The translations under genes were made by a program, and so were the position numbers. The notes below the pieces were generated by a model. That model made no database searches and was not told the origin of the DNA. It saw nothing but the letters and a program-made list of their open reading frames with translations. 15,584 nt of DNA, from positions 1 through 15,584 of the forward strand of contig CAJTLD010000042.1 in the NCBI GenBank assembly GCA_910577065.1. The letters are read 5' to 3'. This document shows positions 8,476 through 14,825 of the stretch, one piece after another. The number at the start of each line of letters is the position of its first letter. Positions within the stretch are counted from its first letter, which is position 1. This stretch comes from an uncultured Lachnospiraceae bacterium (GTDB lineage Bacteria; Bacillota; Clostridia; Lachnospirales; Lachnospiraceae).

Positions 8476-8726
8476 GATTTTTGGAGAATGTTTTGCATAA
8501 GGGCAACGGAGGGAATTTGGAGTGAAGGCATATCCGGCATATTTGTCGGTGTTCCATCTTTTTTTGTCCCTTTTGGTTTTTTGTGTGTTCCAGTTTTTTA
8601 TTTTTGGGCGTTTGGTTGTGAAACACACGGAACGGATTACGGGCATCCGTTTTGGCAGAAATTATTACAGGTTTGGCAGCAAAAGCCAAATCCATACTGC
8701 GTTATGAATAAAAGGAGGAACCCGTC
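8476..8726. other. Intergenic region with hairpins before the alkyltransferase-like gene
   Basis: 251 bases, T-rich in the middle. It contains a widely spaced inverted repeat GTGTGTT/AACACAC (8583-8589/8622-8628), a perfect AACGGAT/ATCCGTT hairpin (8631-8637/8645-8651, 7-base loop) followed by only four T, and a third hairpin TTTGGC/GCCAAA (8672-8677/8685-8690). TTTGGCAG occurs twice, at 8651 and 8672. The second hairpin could be a weak terminator for the preceding operon. I could not find a convincing promoter. Confidence 0.45.
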
Positions 8727-9050
8727 ATGGACAAAGAGAAAAATGTTTTTGAGAAAATATATGATGTTGTAAAGCAAATTCCAAAAGGCCAGGTAGCAAC
8801 TTATGGCCAGATAGCCGCGCTTGCAGGGAACCGCAGGTGGGCGAGGGTGGTCGGGTACGCGCTCCATGTGAATCCGGATTCTACGCATATTCCATGTCAC
8901 AGAGTTGTAACGAAGGACGGGAATGTATCGGAAGCCTTTGCATTCGGCGGGGCAAACCGGCAGGTGGAACTGCTTAGGGCAGAAGGGGTTACATTTTTGG
9001 AAGGACATGTCAATATGGAACGGCACCAGTGGGAAACGCCGTGGCTGTAG
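8727..9050 (+). CDS. Minimal MGMT/Ogt-family DNA alkyltransferase-like protein
   Basis: This 107-residue protein corresponds to the DNA-binding/active-site domain of O6-methylguanine-DNA methyltransferase, without the N-terminal domain of full-length enzymes (usually 150-200 residues). The acceptor motif PCHR is intact, with C57 as the predicted alkyl-accepting cysteine; alkyltransferase-like (Atl) proteins of the YbaZ kind have Trp at that position. The helix-turn-helix region is GQVATYGQIAALAG, and the usual Arg/Asn contacts appear in GNRRWARVVGYAL. The start is supported by AAAGGAGG (8711-8718), 8 bases upstream of the ATG. The protein may directly repair alkylated guanine or only flag it for excision; the cysteine favours repair, but the short form leaves this open. 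The fusion gene starts 34 bases downstream, probably in the same transcript. Confidence 0.88.
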   Translation: MDKEKNVFEKIYDVVKQIPKGQVATYGQIAALAGNRRWARVVGYALHVNPDSTHIPCHRVVTKDGNVSEAFAFGGANRQVELLRAEGVTFLEGHVNMERHQWETPWL

Positions 9051-9084
9051 GACAGAAAAAAACGGACAGGAAGGAGAAAACAGG

Positions 9085-9939
9085 ATGCAATTGATTGGAT
9101 ACGCAGCATGCAGTACCTGCAAAAAGGCAAAAAAGTGGCTGGATGCAAAGGGTATTTCTTATGAGGAACGCCCTATCCGGGAACAAAACCCGACGGTGGA
9201 AGAATTAAAAGAGTGGCATGCGAAAAGCGGCCTTCCTCTAAAACGGTTTTTTAATACCAGCGGCAACTTATACAAGGAGAAAAATTTAAAAGAAAAACTT
9301 GCGGCAATGGGACAGGAGGAGCAGTACCATATTCTGGCGGAAGACGGGATGCTTGTAAAGCGGCCGCTTCTGGTGACGGAAGACGGGATTCTGGTTGGTT
9401 TTAAGGAATCAGAATGGGAAGAAAAACTGGCAGACAGAAAGAAAACTTCTATGAGGCGGCAGGATCGGGAGATAAAGGAACGCGCGGAATTGATCCGGAT
9501 TATGGAACAATGCGACGTCTGCCGCCTGGCGTTTCAGAATGGCGATTATCCGTATATCCTGCCGTTGAATTTTGGCATACGGGCGGACGCAGAGAAAATA
9601 ACCCTGTTTTTTCATGGAGCAAATAAGGGCACAAAGTACGAACTGATCAGAAAGGACAACCGGGCCAGTTTTGAAATGGATTGTTCACACCGCCTGGTGA
9701 CAGACGAGGAACACGGAAATTGTACGATGGAATATGAGAGCGTGATCGGAAGAGGGAAAGTAGAAATTCTGCCGGAGGAAGAAAAGGAGGAGGCATTAAG
9801 GCTCTTGATGGGGCATTACCATAAGGAAGATTTTGCATATAACCGTGAGGTTGTGCCGCAGACAGTTGTGATGAAGCTGACCGTAGAAGAAATGACCGGG
9901 AAAAGGCGCCTGAAAAAGAAAATTTCAAATACGCTCTAA
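9085..9939 (+). CDS. Spx/ArsC-like thioredoxin-fold domain fused to NimA-like PNPOx domain
   Basis: A 284-residue two-domain protein. Residues 1-118 are an ArsC/Spx/YffB-like thioredoxin-fold domain with a CSTC (CxxC) motif at C9-C12, FFNTSGNLYKE, then LVKRPLLV and GFKESEW, all typical of the small arsenate reductase-like family. Residues 123-284 resemble NimA-like pyridoxamine 5'-phosphate oxidase-fold flavin proteins, beginning MRRQDREIKER and continuing CDVCRLAF, YILPLNFG and FFHGANKGTKYELI. The junction Met (9451) has no good ribosome binding site, so this looks like one fused polypeptide. The open frame extends 54 codons upstream, but the ATG at 9085 is chosen because AAGGAG (9071-9076) precedes it and the upstream codons overlap the alkyltransferase gene. 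A redox or nitro/xenobiotic reduction role is inferred; neither arsenate reduction nor nitroimidazole resistance is shown. Confidence 0.88.
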   Translation: MQLIGYAACSTCKKAKKWLDAKGISYEERPIREQNPTVEELKEWHAKSGLPLKRFFNTSGNLYKEKNLKEKLAAMGQEEQYHILAEDGMLVKRPLLVTEDGILVGFKESEWEEKLADRKKTSMRRQDREIKERAELIRIMEQCDVCRLAFQNGDYPYILPLNFGIRADAEKITLFFHGANKGTKYELIRKDNRASFEMDCSHRLVTDEEHGNCTMEYESVIGRGKVEILPEEEKEEALRLLMGHYHKEDFAYNREVVPQTVVMKLTVEEMTGKRRLKKKISNTL

Positions 9940-9968
9940 GAGTATGGATTCAAAAGGACGGGAGTGCG

Positions 9969-10005
9969 CCGGCAGCAGGAGTGCTGCCGGTATTTTCGTT
10001 TATTT
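9969..10005 (+). terminator. Rho-independent terminator after the fusion gene
   Basis: Perfect 9-bp stem CCGGCAGCA (9969-9977) and TGCTGCCGG (9982-9990) with a GGAG tetraloop, followed by a T-rich tail broken by a few other bases (9991-10005). It lies between convergent genes. The minus-strand side has no T-run next to the stem, so it mainly serves the plus-strand operon. Confidence 0.8.
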
Positions 10006-10032
10006 TAAAGTGAAAAAAATAGATTTTACCGT

Positions 10033-10836
10033 TTATTCCTGCGGGATGCAATTTTTTTCCAAAAGCCGGATGCAGCCGTACAGGCCTATTGCAATGATGC
10101 ACAGGATGAAAATGGATAAAATGACCCAATCCAGTTTAAACACCTGGCTTCCATAAATGATAAGGTATCCAAGCCCGCATTTGGAGGCGATAAATTCTCC
10201 GATAATTACCCCTACCAGGCACAGCCCGATATTACTTTTCATAAGCCCAATCAGGTTCGCCCGGTTTGCAGGCAGGATTACCTTAAAAAGGGCCTGGTTT
10301 TTGCTGCCGCCAAGCGTTCTTATCAATTTGATCTTTTCTTCGTCTACCTCAGAAAAACCGATGTAGAGGTTTAGTATCGTACCGAATATGGCAACGGAAA
10401 CTCCGGTCAGGATAATCGTTGTGTAATTTGCGCCAAGCCATACAATTAAAAGCGGCGCGAGTGCGGATTTCGGAAGACTGTTTAAAACGACCAGATAGGG
10501 ATCCAGGGTTTCGGTCAGGCTTTTGCTGTACCACAACAGGATTGTGATAAGAAGGGAACCCGCCATCACCAGAAAAAAGCTGGCCAGTGTTTCAAACAGC
10601 GTAATTGCAATATGAAAAAATAATGCGTTTTCCGTTGTCATACGATAGAAGCAGGCGATTAGTTTTGAAGGGCTGCTGAAAATAAAATCGTCAATCCATC
10701 CCAGGCGAGCGCTGCTTTCCCATAAACTTAAGAAAGCAAAAAGAATCAGGATGCGGTACAGGCATATTTTGATTTTATGAAACCGGTGGGATGCCAGATA
10801 GGCGGCCTGCGCGGCGGAAATATTCTCATTTATCAT
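10033..10836 (-). CDS. ABC transporter permease, nitrate/sulfonate/taurine type
   Basis: A 267-residue inner-membrane permease of the binding-protein-dependent transport family (SsuC/TauC/ThiX-like). It has an N-terminal membrane segment at about residues 26-40 and further hydrophobic segments consistent with six in total. The cytoplasmic EAA loop that docks onto the ATPase is visible as IRTLGGSKNQALFKVILPA. The start codon overlaps the end of the ATPase gene by 11 bases, so the two are translationally coupled and surely partners. The imported substrate cannot be deduced: this family handles sulfonates, taurine, nitrate, cyanate, thiamine precursors and others. No solute-binding protein gene is adjacent on either side. 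Confidence 0.92.
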   Translation of the reverse strand: MINENISAAQAAYLASHRFHKIKICLYRILILFAFLSLWESSARLGWIDDFIFSSPSKLIACFYRMTTENALFFHIAITLFETLASFFLVMAGSLLITILLWYSKSLTETLDPYLVVLNSLPKSALAPLLIVWLGANYTTIILTGVSVAIFGTILNLYIGFSEVDEEKIKLIRTLGGSKNQALFKVILPANRANLIGLMKSNIGLCLVGVIIGEFIASKCGLGYLIIYGSQVFKLDWVILSIFILCIIAIGLYGCIRLLEKNCIPQE

Positions 10837-11596
10837 GCGGGTTTAACTCCTTCCAAATCAGATTAAAATAATCCTTGAATGCGTCAGTATTGCGCCGTTC
10901 CAACGGTGAGAGCCCTTTTGGAAAATCCGTGGCAATGATGTTCTGGATCCCGGCGGGCAGCGGCGAAAGGACAATGACCCGGTCGCCAAGACTTACGGCT
11001 TCGGATAAATCGTGGGTGACCAAAATCGCCGTTTTGCCGGAGTTGCGGATAATGCCTCCGATGTCGTCGCTGACTTTAAGCCTGGTTTGATAGTCTAAGG
11101 CAGAAAACGGTTCGTCAAGCAGCAGCAGATCCGGATGAAGTAAAAGTGTTCGTATAAGGGCTGCGCGCTGGCGCATCCCTCCGGAAAGCTGCGAGGGCCT
11201 GGCGTCTTTGAAGCGGTACAGCCCGTAAAGCTTTAGCAGGTGATCGGCTTCAAGGAGCGTTTGTTCGGAAATCTTTTTCTGGATTTCAAGGCCGAGCAGG
11301 ATGTTTTTTCGTATGCTTCGCCATTCAAACAGGTGATCGTGCTGGAGCATATATCCAATATGGCGGCGGCTTTGCTCGGTAACGGGGGCGCCTTTAAAAT
11401 AGATTGCCCCGGATTCCGGGACGATGAGCCCGCATAAGAGGGAAAGCAGCGTGGATTTGCCGCAGCCGGACGGCCCTACGATGCTGACAAATTCGCCTTC
11501 GTCTACGTGGAACTGAATATCGCATAAGGCGGGGGTTTCGCCCTGCAGGGTATGGTAGGAGTAGTGGACGTGGTTACAGTCTAGGATGGGTTGCAT
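10826..11596 (-). CDS. ABC transporter ATP-binding protein, nitrate/sulfonate/taurine type
   Basis: A 256-residue importer ATPase (SsuB/TauB-like) that powers the overlapping permease. Visible motifs are Walker A GPSGCGKST (41-49), the Q-loop around Q85, the ABC signature LSGGMRQR (137-144), Walker B LLLLDEP (157-163) with the D-loop SALD, and the switch histidine in VTHD (H195). I chose the ATG at 11596. The frame continues to a GTG at 11671, but that lies upstream of the likely promoter (11627-11654) and has no ribosome binding site, and family similarity begins at QPILDCNHV. Confidence 0.93.
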   Translation of the reverse strand: MQPILDCNHVHYSYHTLQGETPALCDIQFHVDEGEFVSIVGPSGCGKSTLLSLLCGLIVPESGAIYFKGAPVTEQSRRHIGYMLQHDHLFEWRSIRKNILLGLEIQKKISEQTLLEADHLLKLYGLYRFKDARPSQLSGGMRQRAALIRTLLLHPDLLLLDEPFSALDYQTRLKVSDDIGGIIRNSGKTAILVTHDLSEAVSLGDRVIVLSPLPAGIQNIIATDFPKGLSPLERRNTDAFKDYFNLIWKELNPHDK

Positions 11597-11626
11597 GTGG
11601 CGCCTGCCTTTCCGGTATTTGTTGGA

Positions 11627-11654
11627 ATTATGTTTTGCTTTTAGTTTATGCCAA
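11627..11654 (-). promoter_or_regulatory. Putative promoter of the ABC transporter operon
   Basis: Read on the minus strand: TTGGCA (11654-11649), a 16-base spacer, CATAAT (11632-11627). Transcription would start near 11620, about 24 bases before the chosen ATG. This supports the shorter ATPase start. Confidence 0.45.
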
Positions 11655-11894
11655 AGGATGTTTTTTGACACTGGAAGGACATTGCCGGAGGCGGGAAAAG
11701 GTACTTAAAGAGCCGCTAAATCCAGTTTCAAGGCGTATGCCGTATCCCCTGCCCTCTGGCGGACTGTGGTTTTGGCAAATTTAGGGGGCCGATTCAGGAG
11801 TTGGAAGGAGGCTATACCTGTATTGCCTGAAAATTTTTCCGGAATCGGCGTCCGGTGTTGCATTTGTTTGCCGCAAATACGCTTTAGGATATCA

Positions 11895-11923
11895 TTGTAT
11901 TTTGGCGGTAGGATGTGTATAAT
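11895..11923 (+). promoter_or_regulatory. Promoter of the Rpn-like gene
   Basis: TTGTAT (11895-11900), exactly 17 bases of spacer, then a perfect TATAAT (11918-11923). The first GTG in the downstream frame is at 12004 and the preferred one at 12064, giving a leader of about 75-135 bases. Confidence 0.6.
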
Positions 11924-12063
11924 ATTTATAGAGATATGCGAGATTTGTATGTAAAGAGGATGCGGACGCGGGGAATGATTTTTTTAAATACGCTCTGGAG
12001 GCAGTGAGACAGACGAAAAAGAGCCGGGATACTATAAAGCGGGAAGTGAAAAAGGAGAAGACG

Positions 12064-12585
12064 GTGGACGGGAAAAGCTTGAGAGAACAGAAAACGGATT
12101 GGGAGGAACTGGGGATATCCAATGACTTCCTGTTCGGGAAGGTGATGCAGGATGCAGAGTTGTGCAGGGAAGAAAAGGATCTCTTGCTGGAAGACGGGGC
12201 GAGAAAAATATTTTTGAATGCGGACAGTGAAATGGACGACGTGAGTGCGGAACTGAAGGCGTTTTTGGATTATGTAGCGGGGAAGGAGCCGGAGGATTCT
12301 TTTGTGAGAAAATTAGAGGAGGCAGTAAGGAAGGCGAAGAAAAACAGGGAATGGAGGCATGAATATATGACATTGCTGATGCGCGACAGGCAGAATTATA
12401 AGAAGGGCAAGATAGATGGAAAAATTGAGGGCAAAAGAGAAGGTAAAATGGAAGGCCAGAAAATGATGCTGGAATTAATACAAAAATTAATGGCGGACGG
12501 ACGGCTTGACGACATTGCCAAAATCAAGGATAATGAAGAAGATTGCCAAAAGCTGTATCGGGAATACAACATTTTGGACCGATAA
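12064..12585 (+). CDS. Internally deleted Rpn/PD-(D/E)XK nuclease-family protein
   Basis: A 173-residue relative of Rpn-type recombination-promoting nucleases / PD-(D/E)XK family transposases, which usually run to about 280-330 residues. The N-terminal hallmark SNDFLFGKVMQDAELC (about 19-34) is present, and so is the C-terminal half (RKIFLNADSEMDDVSAELK, then NREWRHEYMTLLMRD and a charged Gly/Lys/Glu tail). The segment between, which in the family carries the catalytic Asp and Glu-x-Gln/Lys residues, is missing. The join falls near C34-R35-E36 (about 12163-12171) and the frame is kept. Nuclease activity is therefore not expected. The start GTG at 12064 is chosen because AAAGGAG lies 6 bases upstream; in-frame GTG codons at 12004 and 12046 are alternatives. 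Its promoter and ribosome binding site look intact, so a shortened protein may be made. It could be a degraded selfish gene or a retained C-terminal fragment. Confidence 0.75.
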   Translation: MDGKSLREQKTDWEELGISNDFLFGKVMQDAELCREEKDLLLEDGARKIFLNADSEMDDVSAELKAFLDYVAGKEPEDSFVRKLEEAVRKAKKNREWRHEYMTLLMRDRQNYKKGKIDGKIEGKREGKMEGQKMMLELIQKLMADGRLDDIAKIKDNEEDCQKLYREYNILDR

Positions 12586-12615
12586 AACAGGAATTGAAAG
12601 GAAGGCCAGATATCC

Positions 12616-13263
12616 GTGAACCGCAATTACCAGAAAGAATTAGAATATACCTTATCCGGGCTTTCGCCGGATTTGCCCCCGTCTTTGCTTCTGCACAGCT
12701 GCTGCGCCCCGTGCAGTTCTTACGTGATAGAATATCTTTCCGATTTTTTTCGGATTACGGTTTTTTATTATAATCCCAATCTTTATCCGGAGGATGAATA
12801 CGAAAAGCGGGCGGACGAGCAGATGCGTTTTATCAGGGCGTTTCCTGCAAAGTATCCGGTGGATTTTATCCGCGGCGCGTTTGAAAAGGAGCGGTTTTAT
12901 GAAGCGGTGAAAGGGTATGAAGCGCAGCGGGAAGGCGGGGAGCGGTGTTTTCGCTGTTACCGGCTCAGGCTTGCGGAGACGGCGAGGGCGGCAAAAGAAG
13001 CGGGCGCGGATTATTTTACGACGACGCTTTCGGTCAGTCCGTTAAAAAACGCGGCGAAATTAAACGAAATCGGAGAGGAGCTTGCCAAGGTGTACGGCGT
13101 GAAGTACCTGTGCTCTGATTTTAAGAAGAAAAACGGGTACCGGCGTTCGGTTGAACTGTCGAAGGAATACGGAATGTACCGGCAGGATTACTGCGGCTGC
13201 ATTTTTTCCAGGCAGGAGCGAAAAATGCAGAAAACACGGAGAAAAGACGAAAGGAGAATTTGA
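12616..13263 (+). CDS. queH: Epoxyqueuosine reductase QueH
   Basis: A 215-residue protein of the QueH (former DUF208) family. It carries out the last step of queuosine synthesis, reducing epoxyqueuosine in the tRNA anticodon wobble position, and is the non-homologous replacement for QueG. Metal-binding cysteines are all in place: HSCCAPC (C29, C30, C33), CFRC (C111, C114) and DYCGC (C193, C195). Other family blocks include YYNPNLYPEDEY and TTTLSVSPLKN. The start is a GTG with AAGGAAGG (12598-12605) 10 bases upstream. It begins 30 bases after the Rpn-like gene and ends 3 bases before argH, so it is probably in one operon with argH, although the two have no known functional link. Confidence 0.93.
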   Translation: MNRNYQKELEYTLSGLSPDLPPSLLLHSCCAPCSSYVIEYLSDFFRITVFYYNPNLYPEDEYEKRADEQMRFIRAFPAKYPVDFIRGAFEKERFYEAVKGYEAQREGGERCFRCYRLRLAETARAAKEAGADYFTTTLSVSPLKNAAKLNEIGEELAKVYGVKYLCSDFKKKNGYRRSVELSKEYGMYRQDYCGCIFSRQERKMQKTRRKDERRI

Positions 13264-13266
13264 CAT

Positions 13267-14667
13267 ATGGCACAGTTATGGGGAGGACGCTTTACGAAGG
13301 AAACGGACAGGCTGGTGTATCAGTTTAATGCGTCGATTACATTTGACCGGAAATTTTATGAACAGGATATCGAGGGCAGCAAGGCGCATGCCAAAATGCT
13401 TGGAAGGCAGGGGATTATTACGGAGGAGGAAGCGGCGCGGATGGTTGAGGCGCTCGAGGGGATTCGCCTGGACGTGGCGTCCGGGGCGCTTTTGGTGACG
13501 GAAGAGTACGAAGACATTCACAGCTTTGTGGAAGCGACGTTAATTAAACGGATTGGCGATACCGGGAAAAAGCTGCATACCGGGCGCAGCCGGAATGACC
13601 AGGTGGCGCTTGATATGCGGCTTTATACCAGGCGGCAGGTGCAGGAGACGGACGCGCTTTTAAAGAAACTTCTTGAGACGGTTCTGCAGATTATGGAAGA
13701 GCATACGCAGACCGTGATGCCAGGATTTACGCATCTGCAGAAGGCGCAGCCGATTACGCTTGCGCATCATATGGGGGCGTATTTTGAAATGTTTAAGCGG
13801 GACAGGCAGCGGATGGCGGATATTTACGAGCGTATGAATTACTGCCCTCTGGGGTCTGGGGCGCTGGCGGGTACGACGTTTCCGCTGGACCGGGAATATA
13901 CGGCGGAACTTCTGGGCTTTTACGGACCGACGCAAAACAGCATGGACGGCGTATCCGATCGGGATTACCTGATTGAATTTCTGTCGGCGCTTGCGACGGT
14001 CATGATGCATCTGAGCCGTTTTTCGGAGGAAATCATTATCTGGAATTCCAATGAATATCAGTTTGTGGAAATTGACGACGCCTACAGCACCGGGAGCAGT
14101 ATTATGCCGCAGAAGAAAAATCCCGATATTGCGGAACTGGTGCGCGGCAAGACCGGGCGCGTATACGGCGCGCTGCTGTCGCTGCTTACAACGATGAAGG
14201 GGATTCCGCTTGCTTACAACAAAGATATGCAGGAGGATAAGGAACTGGCGTTTGACGCGATGGATACCGCAAAAGGCTGCCTGGCGCTGTTTGAGGGGAT
14301 GCTTTCTACGATGAAGTTTAACAAAGCGGTTATGGAAAAGAGCGCCAGCCACGGGTTTACGAACGCTACGGACGCGGCGGATTACCTGGTGGGGCGCGGC
14401 GTGCCGTTTCGGGATGCGCACGGGATTATCGGGCAGATTGTGCTTTACTGTATTGAAAAAGGGATTGCCATTGACGATATGCCGCTTTCGGAGCTGAAGC
14501 GGTTTTCGGAAGCGTTTGAAGAGGATATTTACGAAGCGGTTTCTATGGAAGCCTGCGTGAATAAACGCCTGACGGCAGGCGCGCCGGGAAAGGCTGCTAT
14601 GGAACGTGCGATTGCCGCGGCAAGGGATTATCTGAAGAGTACGCCCCAAATTAGTACAAATGCATAA
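13267..14667 (+). CDS. argH: Argininosuccinate lyase
   Basis: A 466-residue enzyme, normal length for the family, which splits argininosuccinate into arginine and fumarate in the last step of arginine synthesis. The fumarase/aspartase superfamily signature GSSIMPQKKNPD lies at 276-287 and includes the catalytic-loop serine. GFTHLQKAQP holds the conserved H156, and TGRSRNDQVA (about 103-112) is the N-terminal substrate-binding signature. Start: ATG, with AAAGGAG shortly upstream inside the end of queH. argG is not next to it in this window. The long open frame on the opposite strand (14679-13660) is a shadow. Confidence 0.97.
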   Translation: MAQLWGGRFTKETDRLVYQFNASITFDRKFYEQDIEGSKAHAKMLGRQGIITEEEAARMVEALEGIRLDVASGALLVTEEYEDIHSFVEATLIKRIGDTGKKLHTGRSRNDQVALDMRLYTRRQVQETDALLKKLLETVLQIMEEHTQTVMPGFTHLQKAQPITLAHHMGAYFEMFKRDRQRMADIYERMNYCPLGSGALAGTTFPLDREYTAELLGFYGPTQNSMDGVSDRDYLIEFLSALATVMMHLSRFSEEIIIWNSNEYQFVEIDDAYSTGSSIMPQKKNPDIAELVRGKTGRVYGALLSLLTTMKGIPLAYNKDMQEDKELAFDAMDTAKGCLALFEGMLSTMKFNKAVMEKSASHGFTNATDAADYLVGRGVPFRDAHGIIGQIVLYCIEKGIAIDDMPLSELKRFSEAFEEDIYEAVSMEACVNKRLTAGAPGKAAMERAIAAARDYLKSTPQISTNA

Positions 14668-14669
14668 GA

Positions 14670-14717
14670 AATCCGGCATTCCCCGGGAAATTTTTGATAA
14701 TCTGCGGATTGCTTTTT
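14670..14717 (+). terminator. Possible weak terminator after argH
   Basis: AATCCG (14670-14675) can pair with CGGATT (14705-14710), followed by GC and six T. The 29-base loop and 6-bp stem make it weak, and its T-run overlaps the proposed asd promoter, so only one of the two calls may be right. Confidence 0.3.
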
Positions 14718-14737
14718 TGCATGATTCATCATAAGAT
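14709..14737 (+). promoter_or_regulatory. Putative promoter of asd
   Basis: TTGCTT (14709-14714), a 17-base spacer and TAAGAT (14732-14737). It would give a leader of about 80 bases. No lysine riboswitch is visible in this short leader. Confidence 0.35.
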
Positions 14738-14748
14738 ATCTATGAAAC

Positions 14749-14796
14749 GACAAATGTACGCCACGAGCGGACAAATGCGGCCGCCGCAGTCATTTG
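14749..14796. repeat. Repeated CAAATG elements in the asd leader
   Basis: GACAAATG occurs at 14749-14756 and 14770-14777, exactly 21 bases apart (two helical turns), and an inverted CATTTG lies at 14791-14796. The last two copies also form a hairpin with TGCGG/CCGCA inside. Operator or leader-structure roles are both possible. Confidence 0.4.
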
Positions 14797-14825
14797 CCGA
14801 AAAACAGAAAGCAGAGGAAAAAGAC

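Larger units (their letters stand above)
11597..12063. other. Divergent intergenic region
   Basis: 467 bases with no convincing gene, lying between the minus-strand ABC operon and the plus-strand Rpn-like gene. It holds the promoters of both. Between them, GCCGATTC (11788-11795) and GAATCGGC (11842-11849) form a perfect 8-bp inverted repeat enclosing 46 bases that contain further short complementary pieces (CAGG/CCTG). I tried to match the stretch to TPP, FMN, cobalamin, SAM, c-di-GMP and THF riboswitch hallmarks by eye and found none. Short open frames here have no recognisable protein. Confidence 0.5.

Noticed and set aside
8631..8653. AACGGAT/ATCCGTT hairpin as a definite terminator
   Set aside because: Only four T follow the stem, too few for confidence, so it is described in the intergenic entry and not called separately.
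8923..9084. Upstream extension of the Spx/ArsC-NimA frame by 54 codons
   Set aside because: It overlaps the alkyltransferase gene out of frame, and the ATG at 9085 has AAGGAG correctly spaced and begins the family similarity.
11597..11671. GTG start 25 codons upstream for the ABC ATPase
   Set aside because: It has no ribosome binding site, is not similar to family members, and lies upstream of the likely promoter.
13660..14679. 339-codon open frame opposite argH
   Set aside because: It lies wholly antisense to a clear argininosuccinate lyase, is rich in Arg, His and Phe as antisense translations are, and resembles no protein I know.
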